Source of the DNA: Brevibacterium luteolum
GTDB taxonomy: Bacteria > Actinomycetota > Actinomycetes > Actinomycetales > Brevibacteriaceae
Reading direction: 5' to 3'
DNA length: 64,000 bases
Assembly (NCBI RefSeq): GCF_013004595.1
Contig: NZ_JABEMC010000002.1
Location: 248,001 to 312,000 of the forward strand
Under the pieces are notes generated by a model. It did not search any database. It was not told the DNA's origin and saw only the letters and a program-made list of their open reading frames with translations. Shown piece by piece: positions 43,527 to 51,816 of the stretch. A program made the translations under genes and the position numbers. Position 1 is the first letter of the stretch. Every line of letters begins with the position of its first letter.

Positions 43527-43548
43527 TGTCAGTGCAGAGTCACCTCAC

Positions 43549-44955
43549 TCACATGAGCATGAGCGCCGGGTCTTCGAGTGCCCGGCCGACGTCGGCGAGG
43601 AACATCGAGATGACCTCACCGTCGACGAGCCGGTGATCGGCTGAGACCGCCAGTGTCGTGATGTCGCGGGCGACGATCTCATCATCGACGACCCATGGGC
43701 GCTTGCGGACCTGGCCGAAGGCCAGGATCGCCGCCTCTCCCGGGTTGATGATCGGGGTGCCGGCGTCGACGCCGAACACGCCGACGTTGGTGATGGTGAT
43801 CGTGCCGCCGGCCTGATCGGCCGGTGCCGTCTTGCCGGCCCGCGCCGTGGCGGTCAGCTCGCCGAGTTCGAGGGCCAGGTCGCGCAGTCCCATCGCGTGG
43901 GCGCCCTTGATGTTGGGCACGATGAGTCCGCGCGGGGTGGCCGCGGCGATGCCGAGGTTGACGTAGTGCTTGACGACGATGTCGTCACCGTCGAAGCACG
44001 AGTTGATCCGCGGGTTGCGCAGCGCAGCCCAGCACACGGCCTTGGCAACGATGAGCAGCGGGGAGACGCGCACGTCCTCGCCGAGCTGCTTCTTCGTCTT
44101 CAGCCGCTTGACCAGCTCCATCATCGCAGTGACGTCGACGTCGAGGAACTCGGTGACGTGCGGGGCGGTGAAGGCGGAGTCGACCATGGCCTGGGCCATG
44201 AACTTCGTGACGCCCTTGAACGGGATCCGCTCCTCGGTTCCGGTCGCTGGCTGCTGGCCGGCTGCCGGCGCCGAGGCGGTGGCCGGCTGGGCAGCCGATC
44301 CGCCGGATTCGATGTGGCGCAGCAGGTCGTCGCGGGTGACTTCACCGCGGGCACCGGTCGGGGTCACGTCGAGCAGGTCGATGCCCTTGCTCTTGGCCAG
44401 CTTGCGCACCGGCGGCTTGGCGAGCACCTTCGGGCGCTCTGCGCCGGTACCGCCGGGCTGCTCCTGCGGTGCGGCTTCGGCCGGCTGTCCCGGCTCTTCC
44501 TGCACCTCGGGCACCTCGCGGGACGGTGCCTCGGTCTGGGCGGGCTTGGCCGCCTGGGTCTTGCGCGGGCGGCGCTTCGAGGAGTCCGCACGTACGCCGT
44601 AGCCGACGAGGTTCGGGCCGGCGCTGCCATCGCTGGAGTCACCGGACTTCTCAGCCTGGCCGCCTTCGGCTTGCTCGCCGGCTGCACCGGCATCGGATCC
44701 GCCGCCAGCACCGGAGCCGTCACCGTCGAATTCGATGATCGGGGTGCCGACCTCGACGGTCTGGCCTTCCTCGACGAGGAGGGCGGAGATGGTCCCGGCC
44801 TGCGGGCTGGGCAGTTCGACAAGCGACTTGGCGGTCTCGATCTCAACGAGGATCTGGTTGACGGTGACAGCGTCGCCGACTGCCACCTTCCACGAGACGA
44901 TATCGGCTTCGGTGAGACCTTCGCCGACGTCGGGGAGGTTGAAGAGGTTCGACAT
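43549..44955 (-). CDS. Dihydrolipoamide acyltransferase E2 of a 2-oxoacid dehydrogenase complex
   Basis: 468 residues. One lipoyl domain with EIETAKSLVELPSP (lipoylated Lys near residue 44), an Ala/Pro/Glu-rich linker, a peripheral-subunit-binding domain (KPPVRKLAKSKGIDL ... TPTGARGEVTRDDL, about 185-225) and the catalytic domain ending with ADHRLVDGEVISMFL (HxxxDG). Single lipoyl domain and E1alpha/E1beta partners point to the branched-chain 2-oxoacid type. The E3 (lipoamide dehydrogenase) gene is not in the window. Follows E1beta after 8 nt. Confidence 0.93.
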   Translation of the reverse strand: MSNLFNLPDVGEGLTEADIVSWKVAVGDAVTVNQILVEIETAKSLVELPSPQAGTISALLVEEGQTVEVGTPIIEFDGDGSGAGGGSDAGAAGEQAEGGQAEKSGDSSDGSAGPNLVGYGVRADSSKRRPRKTQAAKPAQTEAPSREVPEVQEEPGQPAEAAPQEQPGGTGAERPKVLAKPPVRKLAKSKGIDLLDVTPTGARGEVTRDDLLRHIESGGSAAQPATASAPAAGQQPATGTEERIPFKGVTKFMAQAMVDSAFTAPHVTEFLDVDVTAMMELVKRLKTKKQLGEDVRVSPLLIVAKAVCWAALRNPRINSCFDGDDIVVKHYVNLGIAAATPRGLIVPNIKGAHAMGLRDLALELGELTATARAGKTAPADQAGGTITITNVGVFGVDAGTPIINPGEAAILAFGQVRKRPWVVDDEIVARDITTLAVSADHRLVDGEVISMFLADVGRALEDPALMLM

Positions 44956-44963
44956 GCAGGTCC

Positions 44964-45938
44964 TTAGTAGGCGAGGGCGCGATCGACACCGTCGAGGATG
45001 CGATCGAGGTCAGGCAGGTAGTGGTGCTCGAGCTTCGAACCCGGGTACGGGGTGTGGAATCCGCCGACCCGCAGCACGGGCGCTTCGAGGTGGAAGAAGC
45101 AGCGTTCGGTGATCCGGGCGGCGATCTCCGAGCCCAGGCCCAGGAACACCGGGGCCTCGTGCGCGATGACGAGCCGGCCGGTCTTCTTCACCGAGGCTTC
45201 GATGGTGTCGAAGTCGATCGGGTTGAGCGAGCGCAGGTCGATGAGCTCGATGCTCGTGCCCTCCTCGGCCGCAGCAGCGACCGCATCAGCGGCAGGCGGC
45301 ATGAGCGGGCCGTAGGAGAGGAGCGTGACGTCGGTGCCCTCGGTGACGACCTGGGCGGAGTGCACGTCGAGGCCGCGGTTGTCCATGTCGACGTCCCCGC
45401 GCATCCAGTAGCGGCGCTTGGGCTCGAAGTACATGACCGGGTCCGGGCTCTTGATGGCCTCCTGGATCATCCAGTAGGCGTCATGCGGGGTCGACGGCGA
45501 GATGATCCGCAGTCCGGCATGGTGGGCGAAGACGGCCTCGGGGCTTTCGGAGTGGTGCTCCGGGGAGCCGATGCCGCCGCCGTAGGGCACGCGGATGACG
45601 ACCGGGACGTTCTCCTGGCCGAGCGTGCGGTTGTGCAGCTTCGCCAGCTGGGTGACGATCTGGTCGTAGGCCGGGAAGATGAAGGCATCGAACTGGATCT
45701 CGACGACCGGGCGGTAGCCGCGCACGGCCATGCCGATCGAGGTGCCGACGATGCCGGATTCGGCCAGCGGCGAGTCGATGACCCGGTGCTCGCCGAAGTC
45801 CTTCTGCAGACCCTCGGTGACGCGGAAGACGCCGCCGAGCTTTCCGATGTCCTCACCGATGAGGACGACCTTCGGGTCGTCCTCCATCGCCTTGCGCAGG
45901 CCTGCGGTGATCGCTTTGGACAGCGCCAGAGTCGTCAT
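44964..45938 (-). CDS. 2-oxoacid dehydrogenase E1 component, beta subunit
   Basis: 324 residues. DPKVVLIGEDIGKLGGVFRV, DSPLAESGIVGTSIGMAVRG and VPYGGGIGSPEHHSESPEAV are typical of E1beta (transketolase-like pyrimidine-binding domain) of branched-chain or acetoin/pyruvate-type complexes. The C-terminal transketolase domain contains VIAHEAPVFLGLGSEIAAR. Forms the alpha2beta2 E1 with the upstream gene, whose stop abuts this start. Confidence 0.94.
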   Translation of the reverse strand: MTTLALSKAITAGLRKAMEDDPKVVLIGEDIGKLGGVFRVTEGLQKDFGEHRVIDSPLAESGIVGTSIGMAVRGYRPVVEIQFDAFIFPAYDQIVTQLAKLHNRTLGQENVPVVIRVPYGGGIGSPEHHSESPEAVFAHHAGLRIISPSTPHDAYWMIQEAIKSPDPVMYFEPKRRYWMRGDVDMDNRGLDVHSAQVVTEGTDVTLLSYGPLMPPAADAVAAAAEEGTSIELIDLRSLNPIDFDTIEASVKKTGRLVIAHEAPVFLGLGSEIAARITERCFFHLEAPVLRVGGFHTPYPGSKLEHHYLPDLDRILDGVDRALAY

Positions 45939-47093
45939 TTACCGCGCTCCTTCAGCTGTGTCGGCGAACGAGTCGAGGTAGTCGAGGTAGGCTGCCTTCT
46001 CCTCTTCGATGAGCGGGTGCGGGTCTTCGAAGACGTTGTCGAAGATCTCCGAGACGTCCGGCTCGACCATGGAGACGCAGGCCTCGCGGATGCGCGCGGC
46101 CAGCGCGTCAGCTTCCTCGTCGACCTGGGCGAAGAAGTCCTCGCCGGTGTCGGTCTCGTTCTCCAGGTAGATGCGCAGGCGCTTGATCGGATCCTTGGCC
46201 TTCCACTCCTCGGTGACCGCGTCGTCACGGTACTTCGTCGGGTCGTCAGCCGTGGTGTGAGCACCCATCCGGTAGGTGAACGCCTCGATGAGCATCGGGC
46301 CGTGGCCGGCGCGCACCGAGTCGAGCGAGGCGCGGGAGACGGCGTACATGGCGATCGGGTCGTTGCCGTCGACGCGCACGCCGGGCACGCCGAAGCCCTG
46401 ACCGCGGGTGTAGAGCGGGGCCGGGGTCTGCACGCTGGTCGGCTCCGAAATCGCCCACTGGTTGTTCTGACAGAAGAAGAGCACCGGTGCGTTGAAAGCG
46501 CCGGCGAAGGTCAGCGCCTCGGACACATCGCCCTGGCTGGTCGCACCGTCGCCGAAGCAGGCGATCGACACGGCGTCGCGTTCCAGGTCGCCGGTCCCGA
46601 CGTCGCCGTCCATCTGGATGCCCATGGCGTAACCGGTGGCGTGCAGGGTCTGGGAGCCGATGACGATCGTGTAGGAGTGGAAGCGCAGCGCCTGCGGATC
46701 CCAGCCGGAGTGGTTCTGGCCGCGGAACATGCCCAGCAGGGTCTCCGGCGGCACGCCACGGCACCATGCCAGGCCGTGCTCGCGGTAGGTCGGGAAGACG
46801 AAGTCCTGCGGGCGGCTGGCCCGGCCCATGCCGATCTGCGCGGCCTCCTGGCCGAGCAGCGGGGCCCACAGGCCGAGCTGGCCCTGGCGCTGCAGGGCGT
46901 TGCCCTCAGCGTCGACGCGGCGCACGAGCACCATGTCCTTGTAGAAACCGCGCAGATCCTCGTCGGTGAGCTCTGCAGCGAAAGCGTCGTATTCTCCCGA
47001 GCTGACACGTTCGCCTTCGGGAGTCAGCATCTGGATCATTCGCGGGCCTGACCCAATATCAGGGCTGGCGCCCTGCGCAATATTCGATGTCAT
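45939..47093 (-). CDS. 2-oxoacid dehydrogenase E1 component, alpha subunit
   Basis: 384 residues from ATG 47093 (TTAGGAGAACGCC upstream). The thiamine diphosphate motif GDGATSQGDVSEALTFAGAF ... NNQW is present, and TYRMGAHTTADDPTKYRD is the phosphorylation-loop segment in the branched-chain type. Decarboxylates the 2-oxoacid and reductively acylates E2. Leucine, isoleucine and valine breakdown is inferred from sequence style; pyruvate use is possible. First gene of E1a-E1b-E2. Confidence 0.94.
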   Translation of the reverse strand: MTSNIAQGASPDIGSGPRMIQMLTPEGERVSSGEYDAFAAELTDEDLRGFYKDMVLVRRVDAEGNALQRQGQLGLWAPLLGQEAAQIGMGRASRPQDFVFPTYREHGLAWCRGVPPETLLGMFRGQNHSGWDPQALRFHSYTIVIGSQTLHATGYAMGIQMDGDVGTGDLERDAVSIACFGDGATSQGDVSEALTFAGAFNAPVLFFCQNNQWAISEPTSVQTPAPLYTRGQGFGVPGVRVDGNDPIAMYAVSRASLDSVRAGHGPMLIEAFTYRMGAHTTADDPTKYRDDAVTEEWKAKDPIKRLRIYLENETDTGEDFFAQVDEEADALAARIREACVSMVEPDVSEIFDNVFEDPHPLIEEEKAAYLDYLDSFADTAEGAR

Positions 47094-47442
47094 GGCGTTC
47101 TCCTAACGTCGTGGCCGCTGACCGAGTTCGTCGGTGAAGCGGTCCGAACCAGTGGGGTCGGCGCGGTTGTGCACCCAGCCCCGGCAGTGAGACATTTCAC
47201 AATGTGGTCACACACTAACGGATTCGCATGGTGTGTGCCAAGCTGACGGATTGCCTCGGACGGGTGTTCCGAAGCGGTGGCGCGGCCGTGCACCGACCTG
47301 CTTCCAGCGTAGGCTCACCACCCCGTCCCTGGTAGGCCGCCGCCGAGGTGGGGGCTGGGTTTTTGACGTTGTCGAACAATTGCTTGGACACCCGACTAAA
47401 TGTCGGCTGGGAACCTTCTGAGAAACCCCTCTGTTATGTGCG
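47094..47442. promoter_or_regulatory. 349-nt region upstream of the oxoacid dehydrogenase operon
   Basis: Tail-to-head region between the E1alpha start and the hydrolase stop, both on the minus strand. A GTG-GT-CAC inverted element sits at about 47203-47210 and could be an operator of the GntR type. CCGAC-TAAAT-GTCGG (about 47392-47406) is a short hairpin downstream of the hydrolase gene. No coding sequence recognised. Confidence 0.35.
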
Positions 47443-48966
47443 TCACTGCTGCTTTCGCGTGCCCTTGTAGGAGTATCGGGCGGTCGTCGTGCCGGCGAAG
47501 AATCCGGCAGCGCTGCCGGTGGCCCACGCGTCGACACTCGGGTCTCCAGAGGCGAGCAGTTTGGCCATGCTCTCGGTGTACAGGGTCCCGTTGTGGGCGA
47601 ACCCGGGGCTGGCGAGCGCGGCGTCGATCTCCGCATCGGTCTTGCCGTCGAACATCGGGTGATCCCGCAGCGCCTCGTAGTCGAGTTCGACTCGGGCGGT
47701 CGTCCGGTCCTGTCCTGCCGGGTTGTCGGTCCCGTCGAGAGTCGGCACGATGTCCTGGGCGTGTTCGAGGGAGAGCACCTCGATGCCGTCGGGGATGTCG
47801 AAGTCCCCGACCGGGCTGCCGGTGGTCATGACGGCGGAGACGTTGACCCGCTTGCGGAACTCCGGATCGGCCGCGAGGCTCGCGGCGGTCATGCCGCCTT
47901 GGGAGAACCCGGTGATCATCACCTCGTCACCGGGCGGGATGCCGGCGTCCTCGATCGCCTGCCTGACGGTTTCGCGCATGACGCTGTCGTATCCGGCTGC
48001 GGTTTCGACGTTCGTCGTCATATCTGTGCCATTGCGGCTGGGGTCCGCGCTCCAGTCGGTGGTGGCTGGGACGTAGATGATCCAGCGGGTGTCGCCGTCT
48101 GCGTCGACGATCTTCTCGATCTGCACATCCCCGTTGTCCTTGCCGCGGTGGGAGTCCAGGGTGCGTTCAAGCAGTTCGGTGGCGTCCTTCGGCGCGGTGG
48201 CCCGCTGCGGATCCGGCTGCCGGTGCTTGCCGCCGGTGACGGTGACGTCAGTGGAGTCGAACAGACCGAACTGACGGCCGGCGATGAGGATGATCCCGGC
48301 GAGATCCTCTGTCGACTGCGGGCCGGTGACGGTGCTCAGCGGGCCGGGCAGGCCGAGGAACCCGCCGATGAAGCCGGGCAGGACGTGTTCGATGAGCGGC
48401 TGGGCGAACTCGGGATGGTGGGCGAGCGCGGTGCCGATCTTCTCCAGTTCCCGGCCGGCGGCATCGGCGAGGACCGTGTGCTTTCCCGTCGTGATGAGGT
48501 GCAGCGCGGTACCTCCGGCGACGATGAGCGTGATGGGGTTGGTCAGCACGGCAGCGCCGACGGCAAGCCCGATCCCGGCTCCGGCGACGACGGCGGTGCG
48601 GGCCATGTGGCCGAGTGCGACGCCGGCAGCGGTGGCCGCGCGGGAGAAGATCTCCTCTGCTGCCTGTTCGCTGGCCCGGTAGGCGGCAGCGCTGTTGCTC
48701 AGTGCCCCGGCGGTCAGCAGCAGCGAACCGGCTGTCGATCCGCTGCGCAGCAGGAAGTCGTTGATGCGGCCCTGCAGCTGGAGGGCGGCTGGCATGGCCA
48801 GTGGGCTGATGACGAGGCGGGAGATCGTGGCGTCCGACGCCGCCGCCCCGCGCAGCACAGCGCCGAGGTCGCCTGCCGTGGAGATGAGGACTTCAGCGGT
48901 GCGGTCGAAGTCGTTGAGGTGGGCGTGGATGCCGCCGGCACCGCCGCTGACCTGGATGTCGCTCAT
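47443..48966 (-). CDS. Alpha/beta-hydrolase with helical, ESX-like N-terminal domain
   Basis: 507 residues from ATG 48966, overlapping the upstream stop as ATGA. Residues ~1-110 are Ala/Ser/Leu-rich helices of the WXG/ESX-substrate style (ISTAGDLGAVLRGAAASD). A hydrophobic hairpin (about 118-155, TAVVAGAGIGLAVGAAVLTN) may be a membrane or pore segment. The C-terminal half is an alpha/beta-hydrolase with nucleophile GFSQGGM, Asp in EHAQDIVP and His in GFAHNGTLY, like PE-PPE-type or cutinase-like esterases. Suggests a secreted or surface lipase/esterase exported as an ESX-type substrate. Ends with a basic SYKGTRKQQ. ESX machinery is not in this window. Confidence 0.75.
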   Translation of the reverse strand: MSDIQVSGGAGGIHAHLNDFDRTAEVLISTAGDLGAVLRGAAASDATISRLVISPLAMPAALQLQGRINDFLLRSGSTAGSLLLTAGALSNSAAAYRASEQAAEEIFSRAATAAGVALGHMARTAVVAGAGIGLAVGAAVLTNPITLIVAGGTALHLITTGKHTVLADAAGRELEKIGTALAHHPEFAQPLIEHVLPGFIGGFLGLPGPLSTVTGPQSTEDLAGIILIAGRQFGLFDSTDVTVTGGKHRQPDPQRATAPKDATELLERTLDSHRGKDNGDVQIEKIVDADGDTRWIIYVPATTDWSADPSRNGTDMTTNVETAAGYDSVMRETVRQAIEDAGIPPGDEVMITGFSQGGMTAASLAADPEFRKRVNVSAVMTTGSPVGDFDIPDGIEVLSLEHAQDIVPTLDGTDNPAGQDRTTARVELDYEALRDHPMFDGKTDAEIDAALASPGFAHNGTLYTESMAKLLASGDPSVDAWATGSAAGFFAGTTTARYSYKGTRKQQ

Positions 48967-49634
48967 CGCCGGATCTCCTCCTCGTCGACGGCCAGGGCTG
49001 CGGTGGCGGCGATGAGGTCTCCTGCCATGCGGGTGCGGATCCACTGCTGGAATCCGGTGCCGCCCAGTTCTGCGTGCATCTGCTCCCACACGTCAGCACC
49101 GAGCAGCGCGCTCACTCCGTGCGGGCAGTCCGGGCAGTCGTGGATGACCCACCGGCGGGCCCGGACCGGGTCGATGCGATCGCTCAAAAGGCAAGTGACG
49201 GTGCGCTGCCCGTCATCGGGAATGAGAGCCGTGATGACATCGCCGATCTCCGCCGGGGCGCAGGTGGTGCCGATGAACCCGGCTGGTGCAGGTTGATCGG
49301 GGGTGTGCTGGCGGCACAGCAGCACGCAGGTGTGGCCGAGGAGGGCTGCGACGATGAAGAGCTCTCGTTCGTCCAGGGTGATGCTCACACTCCATCGCAG
49401 GCGTCCGGCGGCCAGCACGGCGCTGGCCTGCCGCACCCAATCCTTCATCTGCGCTGCGCTCGGCAGCTGCTCACCGGCAGCGATCGCGGAGGCATCATCG
49501 AGCGGAGTCGTGCGCGCTCGCTGCTCTGGGATGAAGGCCGGTGGCCAGTGTGCCAGGTCAGCGGCGTCCAGACAGGTGAGAGCTGCAGCGGCGATCGGCA
49601 GCCATGCGTGGCGATCGGGTGCGTGCGTGCTCAT
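48963..49634 (-). CDS. Protein of unknown function, EspG-like in outline
   Basis: 223 residues. Begins with ~70 Ala/Leu-rich residues, then a beta-rich central part (LRWSVSITLDERELFIVAAL ... CVLLCRQHTPDQPAPAGFIG) and a C-terminal segment with paired Cys (HDCPDCPHG). The arrangement of a beta-sheet followed by P-x-E-I-G-D-V-I-T-A-L-I-P resembles EspG chaperones of ESX systems (which bind PE-PPE substrates), but the match is weak. ATGA overlaps at both ends. If EspG-like it would chaperone the two neighbouring products. Confidence 0.5.
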   Translation of the reverse strand: MSTHAPDRHAWLPIAAAALTCLDAADLAHWPPAFIPEQRARTTPLDDASAIAAGEQLPSAAQMKDWVRQASAVLAAGRLRWSVSITLDERELFIVAALLGHTCVLLCRQHTPDQPAPAGFIGTTCAPAEIGDVITALIPDDGQRTVTCLLSDRIDPVRARRWVIHDCPDCPHGVSALLGADVWEQMHAELGGTGFQQWIRTRMAGDLIAATAALAVDEEEIRR

Positions 49635-50047
49635 AGGCCCAGCGCCTGACCGACCGGTGAGCTGCGCAGCTCAGCGAGGTAGTGGTCGTAGGCTTCGACG
49701 ACGGCTTGGGCCTCTGTGGCGAGTGACCCGACCTCACGGGCGTGTTCGTCGATCCGCTCGCGGAACACCTCGGCGGCGGATGAGACCCAGCCGACGGAAC
49801 CCGATTGCCGGCACACCGCCTCGGCTCTGGCGCATTCCTCGGCCACGCGCATCCACGCTGCCTGCGACTGTTCGACATCGGCAAGCAGGCCTTCGAGTGC
49901 TGGCATGAGATGCGGTTCGATGATGTGCTCATCGATCTGGTCTTCTGCCCACTCCCTGCCGGCCTTGCCGACCTCGATGGTCTTGCCGACCGCCTTGTCG
50001 ACGATCGGCTTGGCCACCGGCCAGACGTACCCTGTGTGTCCACCCAT
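49631..50047 (-). CDS. Small helical WXG100-like protein
   Basis: 138 residues from ATG 50047; GTG 50131 would add 28 unlikely residues. Mostly helical: KPIVDKAVGKTIEVGKAGRE, then LEGLLADVEQSQAAWMRVAE, then SVGWVSSAAEVFRERIDEHA with a W-x-x-x-A-x-x-F pattern. This is the WXG100-type hairpin turn and amphipathic helix, without the strict W-x-G. First gene of a three-gene, ATGA-linked operon. Likely a secreted or surface-associated partner of the hydrolase. No strong RBS found. Confidence 0.55.
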   Translation of the reverse strand: MGGHTGYVWPVAKPIVDKAVGKTIEVGKAGREWAEDQIDEHIIEPHLMPALEGLLADVEQSQAAWMRVAEECARAEAVCRQSGSVGWVSSAAEVFRERIDEHAREVGSLATEAQAVVEAYDHYLAELRSSPVGQALGL

Positions 50048-50356
50048 GCCGGAAGTCTCACCGGCCCTGTCACGATGAGCACCGCCTCGGGCACGGGGTG
50101 TGGACGATCGCCCGGTGTCCACATGCGTCACCGGGCCGGCGTCAGCCTCGCTCTCACCTCACGCGAACGACGGCTGTGCGAGGTTGTCCTGCAGCTCGGA
50201 GCAGATGCGTTCAGCAGTCTCATCAGCTGTCTCGTCGCTGCCTTCACACCCGAGGGGCAGCTCCAGCGGTTCAGCGACGGTCTCGATGACAGCGACGATG
50301 TCGCCGCGCTCACCGCGCAGTCCCGTCCGGACCCGCCGCATGAGATGATAGGGGCC
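50048..50356. other. 309-nt divergent intergenic region, no confident gene
   Basis: Lies between the WXG-like gene and purB, so should hold two promoters; none is clear. The purB frame stays open across the whole of it and back to 49805. The part at 50165-50330 reads like a short helical peptide, but no start with an RBS is seen. An exact copy of the dispersed word sits here. Confidence 0.4.
50082..50096 (+). repeat. Dispersed word (plus strand, NN = CA)
   Basis: Exact copy in the intergenic region before purB, 36 nt upstream of the WXG-like start. Flanking CACC/GGTG extends its potential stem. Confidence 0.6.
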
Positions 50357-51778
50357 ATGACTCGCGCATCGCTCTCTTCGCTTGACCTTGCCCTTGGACC
50401 CCTCGACGGCCGCTACCGCGCCGACGCCGCCCCGCTGCTGGATTACCTGTCGGAGGCCGCGCTCAACCGCAACCGCATCCACGTCGAGGTCGAATGGTTC
50501 ATCCATCTGGCCGACAACCGCGTGGTGCCCGGCACGCGCGAACTCCTCGATGACGAGAAGTCGCAGCTGCGCGGAATCGTCGAGAACTACGGCCAGGAGA
50601 CCATCGAACAGCTGGCGACTTTCGAGGCCGTCACCGTCCACGACGTCAAGGCCGTCGAGTACACGATCAAGGAGGCGCTGTCGTCGATCGGTGCTGATGA
50701 CCTCTCGGAGCTCGTGCACTTCTGCTGCACGTCCGAGGACATCAACAACCTCTCCTACGGTGTCGGCATCAAGGGTGCGGTCGAGGACATCTGGCTGCCG
50801 CGGGCAGCCGCGCTCATCGACCAGCTCGCCTCGATGGCCGAGGAGCTGGCCGAGGTGCCGATGCTCTCCCACACCCACGGACAGCCGGCGACCCCGTCGA
50901 CGATGGGCAAGGAGCTCGGCGTGTTCGTCCACCGGCTGCGCCGCCAGTACGAGCGGATCCGCGACACCGAGTTCCTCGGCAAGATCAACGGCGCGACCGG
51001 CACCTATTCTGCGCACACGGTCACCGTTCCCGAGGCGGACTGGCCTGCCCTTGCACGCGAGTTCGTCGAGAAGCTCGGGCTGACATTCAACCCGGTGACC
51101 ACGCAGATCGAATCGCATGACTGGCAGGCGGAGCTGTTTGCCGACATCGCCCGGTTCAACCGGATCGCTCACAACCTCGCCACCGATTTGTGGACCTACA
51201 TCTCGATCCACTACTTCAAGCAGATCCCCGTCGAGGGCGCGACCGGCTCGTCGACGATGCCGCACAAGGTCAACCCGATCCGGTTCGAAAACGCCGAGGC
51301 GAACCTCGAGATCTCTTGCTCACTGCTCGACACGCTCGCTGAGACGCTGGTGACCTCGCGGATGCAGCGCGACCTGACCGACTCGACCAGCCAGCGCAAC
51401 ATCGGCGTGGCCCTCGGCCACTCGGTGCTCGCGCTGGGCAACCTCGTCAAGGGTCTGGAGAAGCTCGCCATCGACACCGATGCGCTGGACGCCGATCTCG
51501 AGAGCAACTGGGAGGTGCTGGCTGAGGCGATCCAGTCGGTCATGCGTGCGGCCTATCTCGCCGGTGTGCCCGGGATGGACAACCCGTACGAGAAGCTCAA
51601 GGACCTCACCCGCGGGCACCGCGTCGACCAGGCCGAGCTGCAGTCCTTCGTCCGCAGCCTCGGGCTGCCGCAGGAGGACGCGGACCGCCTCGCTGCGCTC
51701 AGCCCGGCGACCTACACCGGCCTGGCCGCCAAGATCGCAGCCGAGGCGGTGTCCGCCTGGCGTGCAGCCGAGCGCTGA
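50357..51778 (+). CDS. purB: Adenylosuccinate lyase
   Basis: 473 residues from ATG 50357 (ATG 50345 is an alternative). Begins MTRASLSSLDLALGPLDGRY. Catalytic segments: LSHTHGQPATPSTMGKEL (His) and EGATGSSTMPHKVNPIRFEN (flexible signature loop with catalytic Ser). Length and motifs fit the proteobacterial-like PurB. Removes fumarate from SAICAR and adenylosuccinate in purine synthesis. No purine neighbours here. Confidence 0.95.
   Translation: MTRASLSSLDLALGPLDGRYRADAAPLLDYLSEAALNRNRIHVEVEWFIHLADNRVVPGTRELLDDEKSQLRGIVENYGQETIEQLATFEAVTVHDVKAVEYTIKEALSSIGADDLSELVHFCCTSEDINNLSYGVGIKGAVEDIWLPRAAALIDQLASMAEELAEVPMLSHTHGQPATPSTMGKELGVFVHRLRRQYERIRDTEFLGKINGATGTYSAHTVTVPEADWPALAREFVEKLGLTFNPVTTQIESHDWQAELFADIARFNRIAHNLATDLWTYISIHYFKQIPVEGATGSSTMPHKVNPIRFENAEANLEISCSLLDTLAETLVTSRMQRDLTDSTSQRNIGVALGHSVLALGNLVKGLEKLAIDTDALDADLESNWEVLAEAIQSVMRAAYLAGVPGMDNPYEKLKDLTRGHRVDQAELQSFVRSLGLPQEDADRLAALSPATYTGLAAKIAAEAVSAWRAAER
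51024..51038 (-). repeat. Dispersed word (minus strand, NN = AA)
   Basis: Exact copy within purB, encoding TVPEAD. It is the only copy in the body of a core metabolic enzyme domain. Confidence 0.55.
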
Positions 51779-51816
51779 GCGCAGTGACGACGCCCCAGTG
51801 ACTCACCGCCCCTGTC

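Noticed and set aside
50159..51265. 368-codon open frame antisense to purB
   Set aside because: Mirrors purB codon structure; no start signal or family resemblance.
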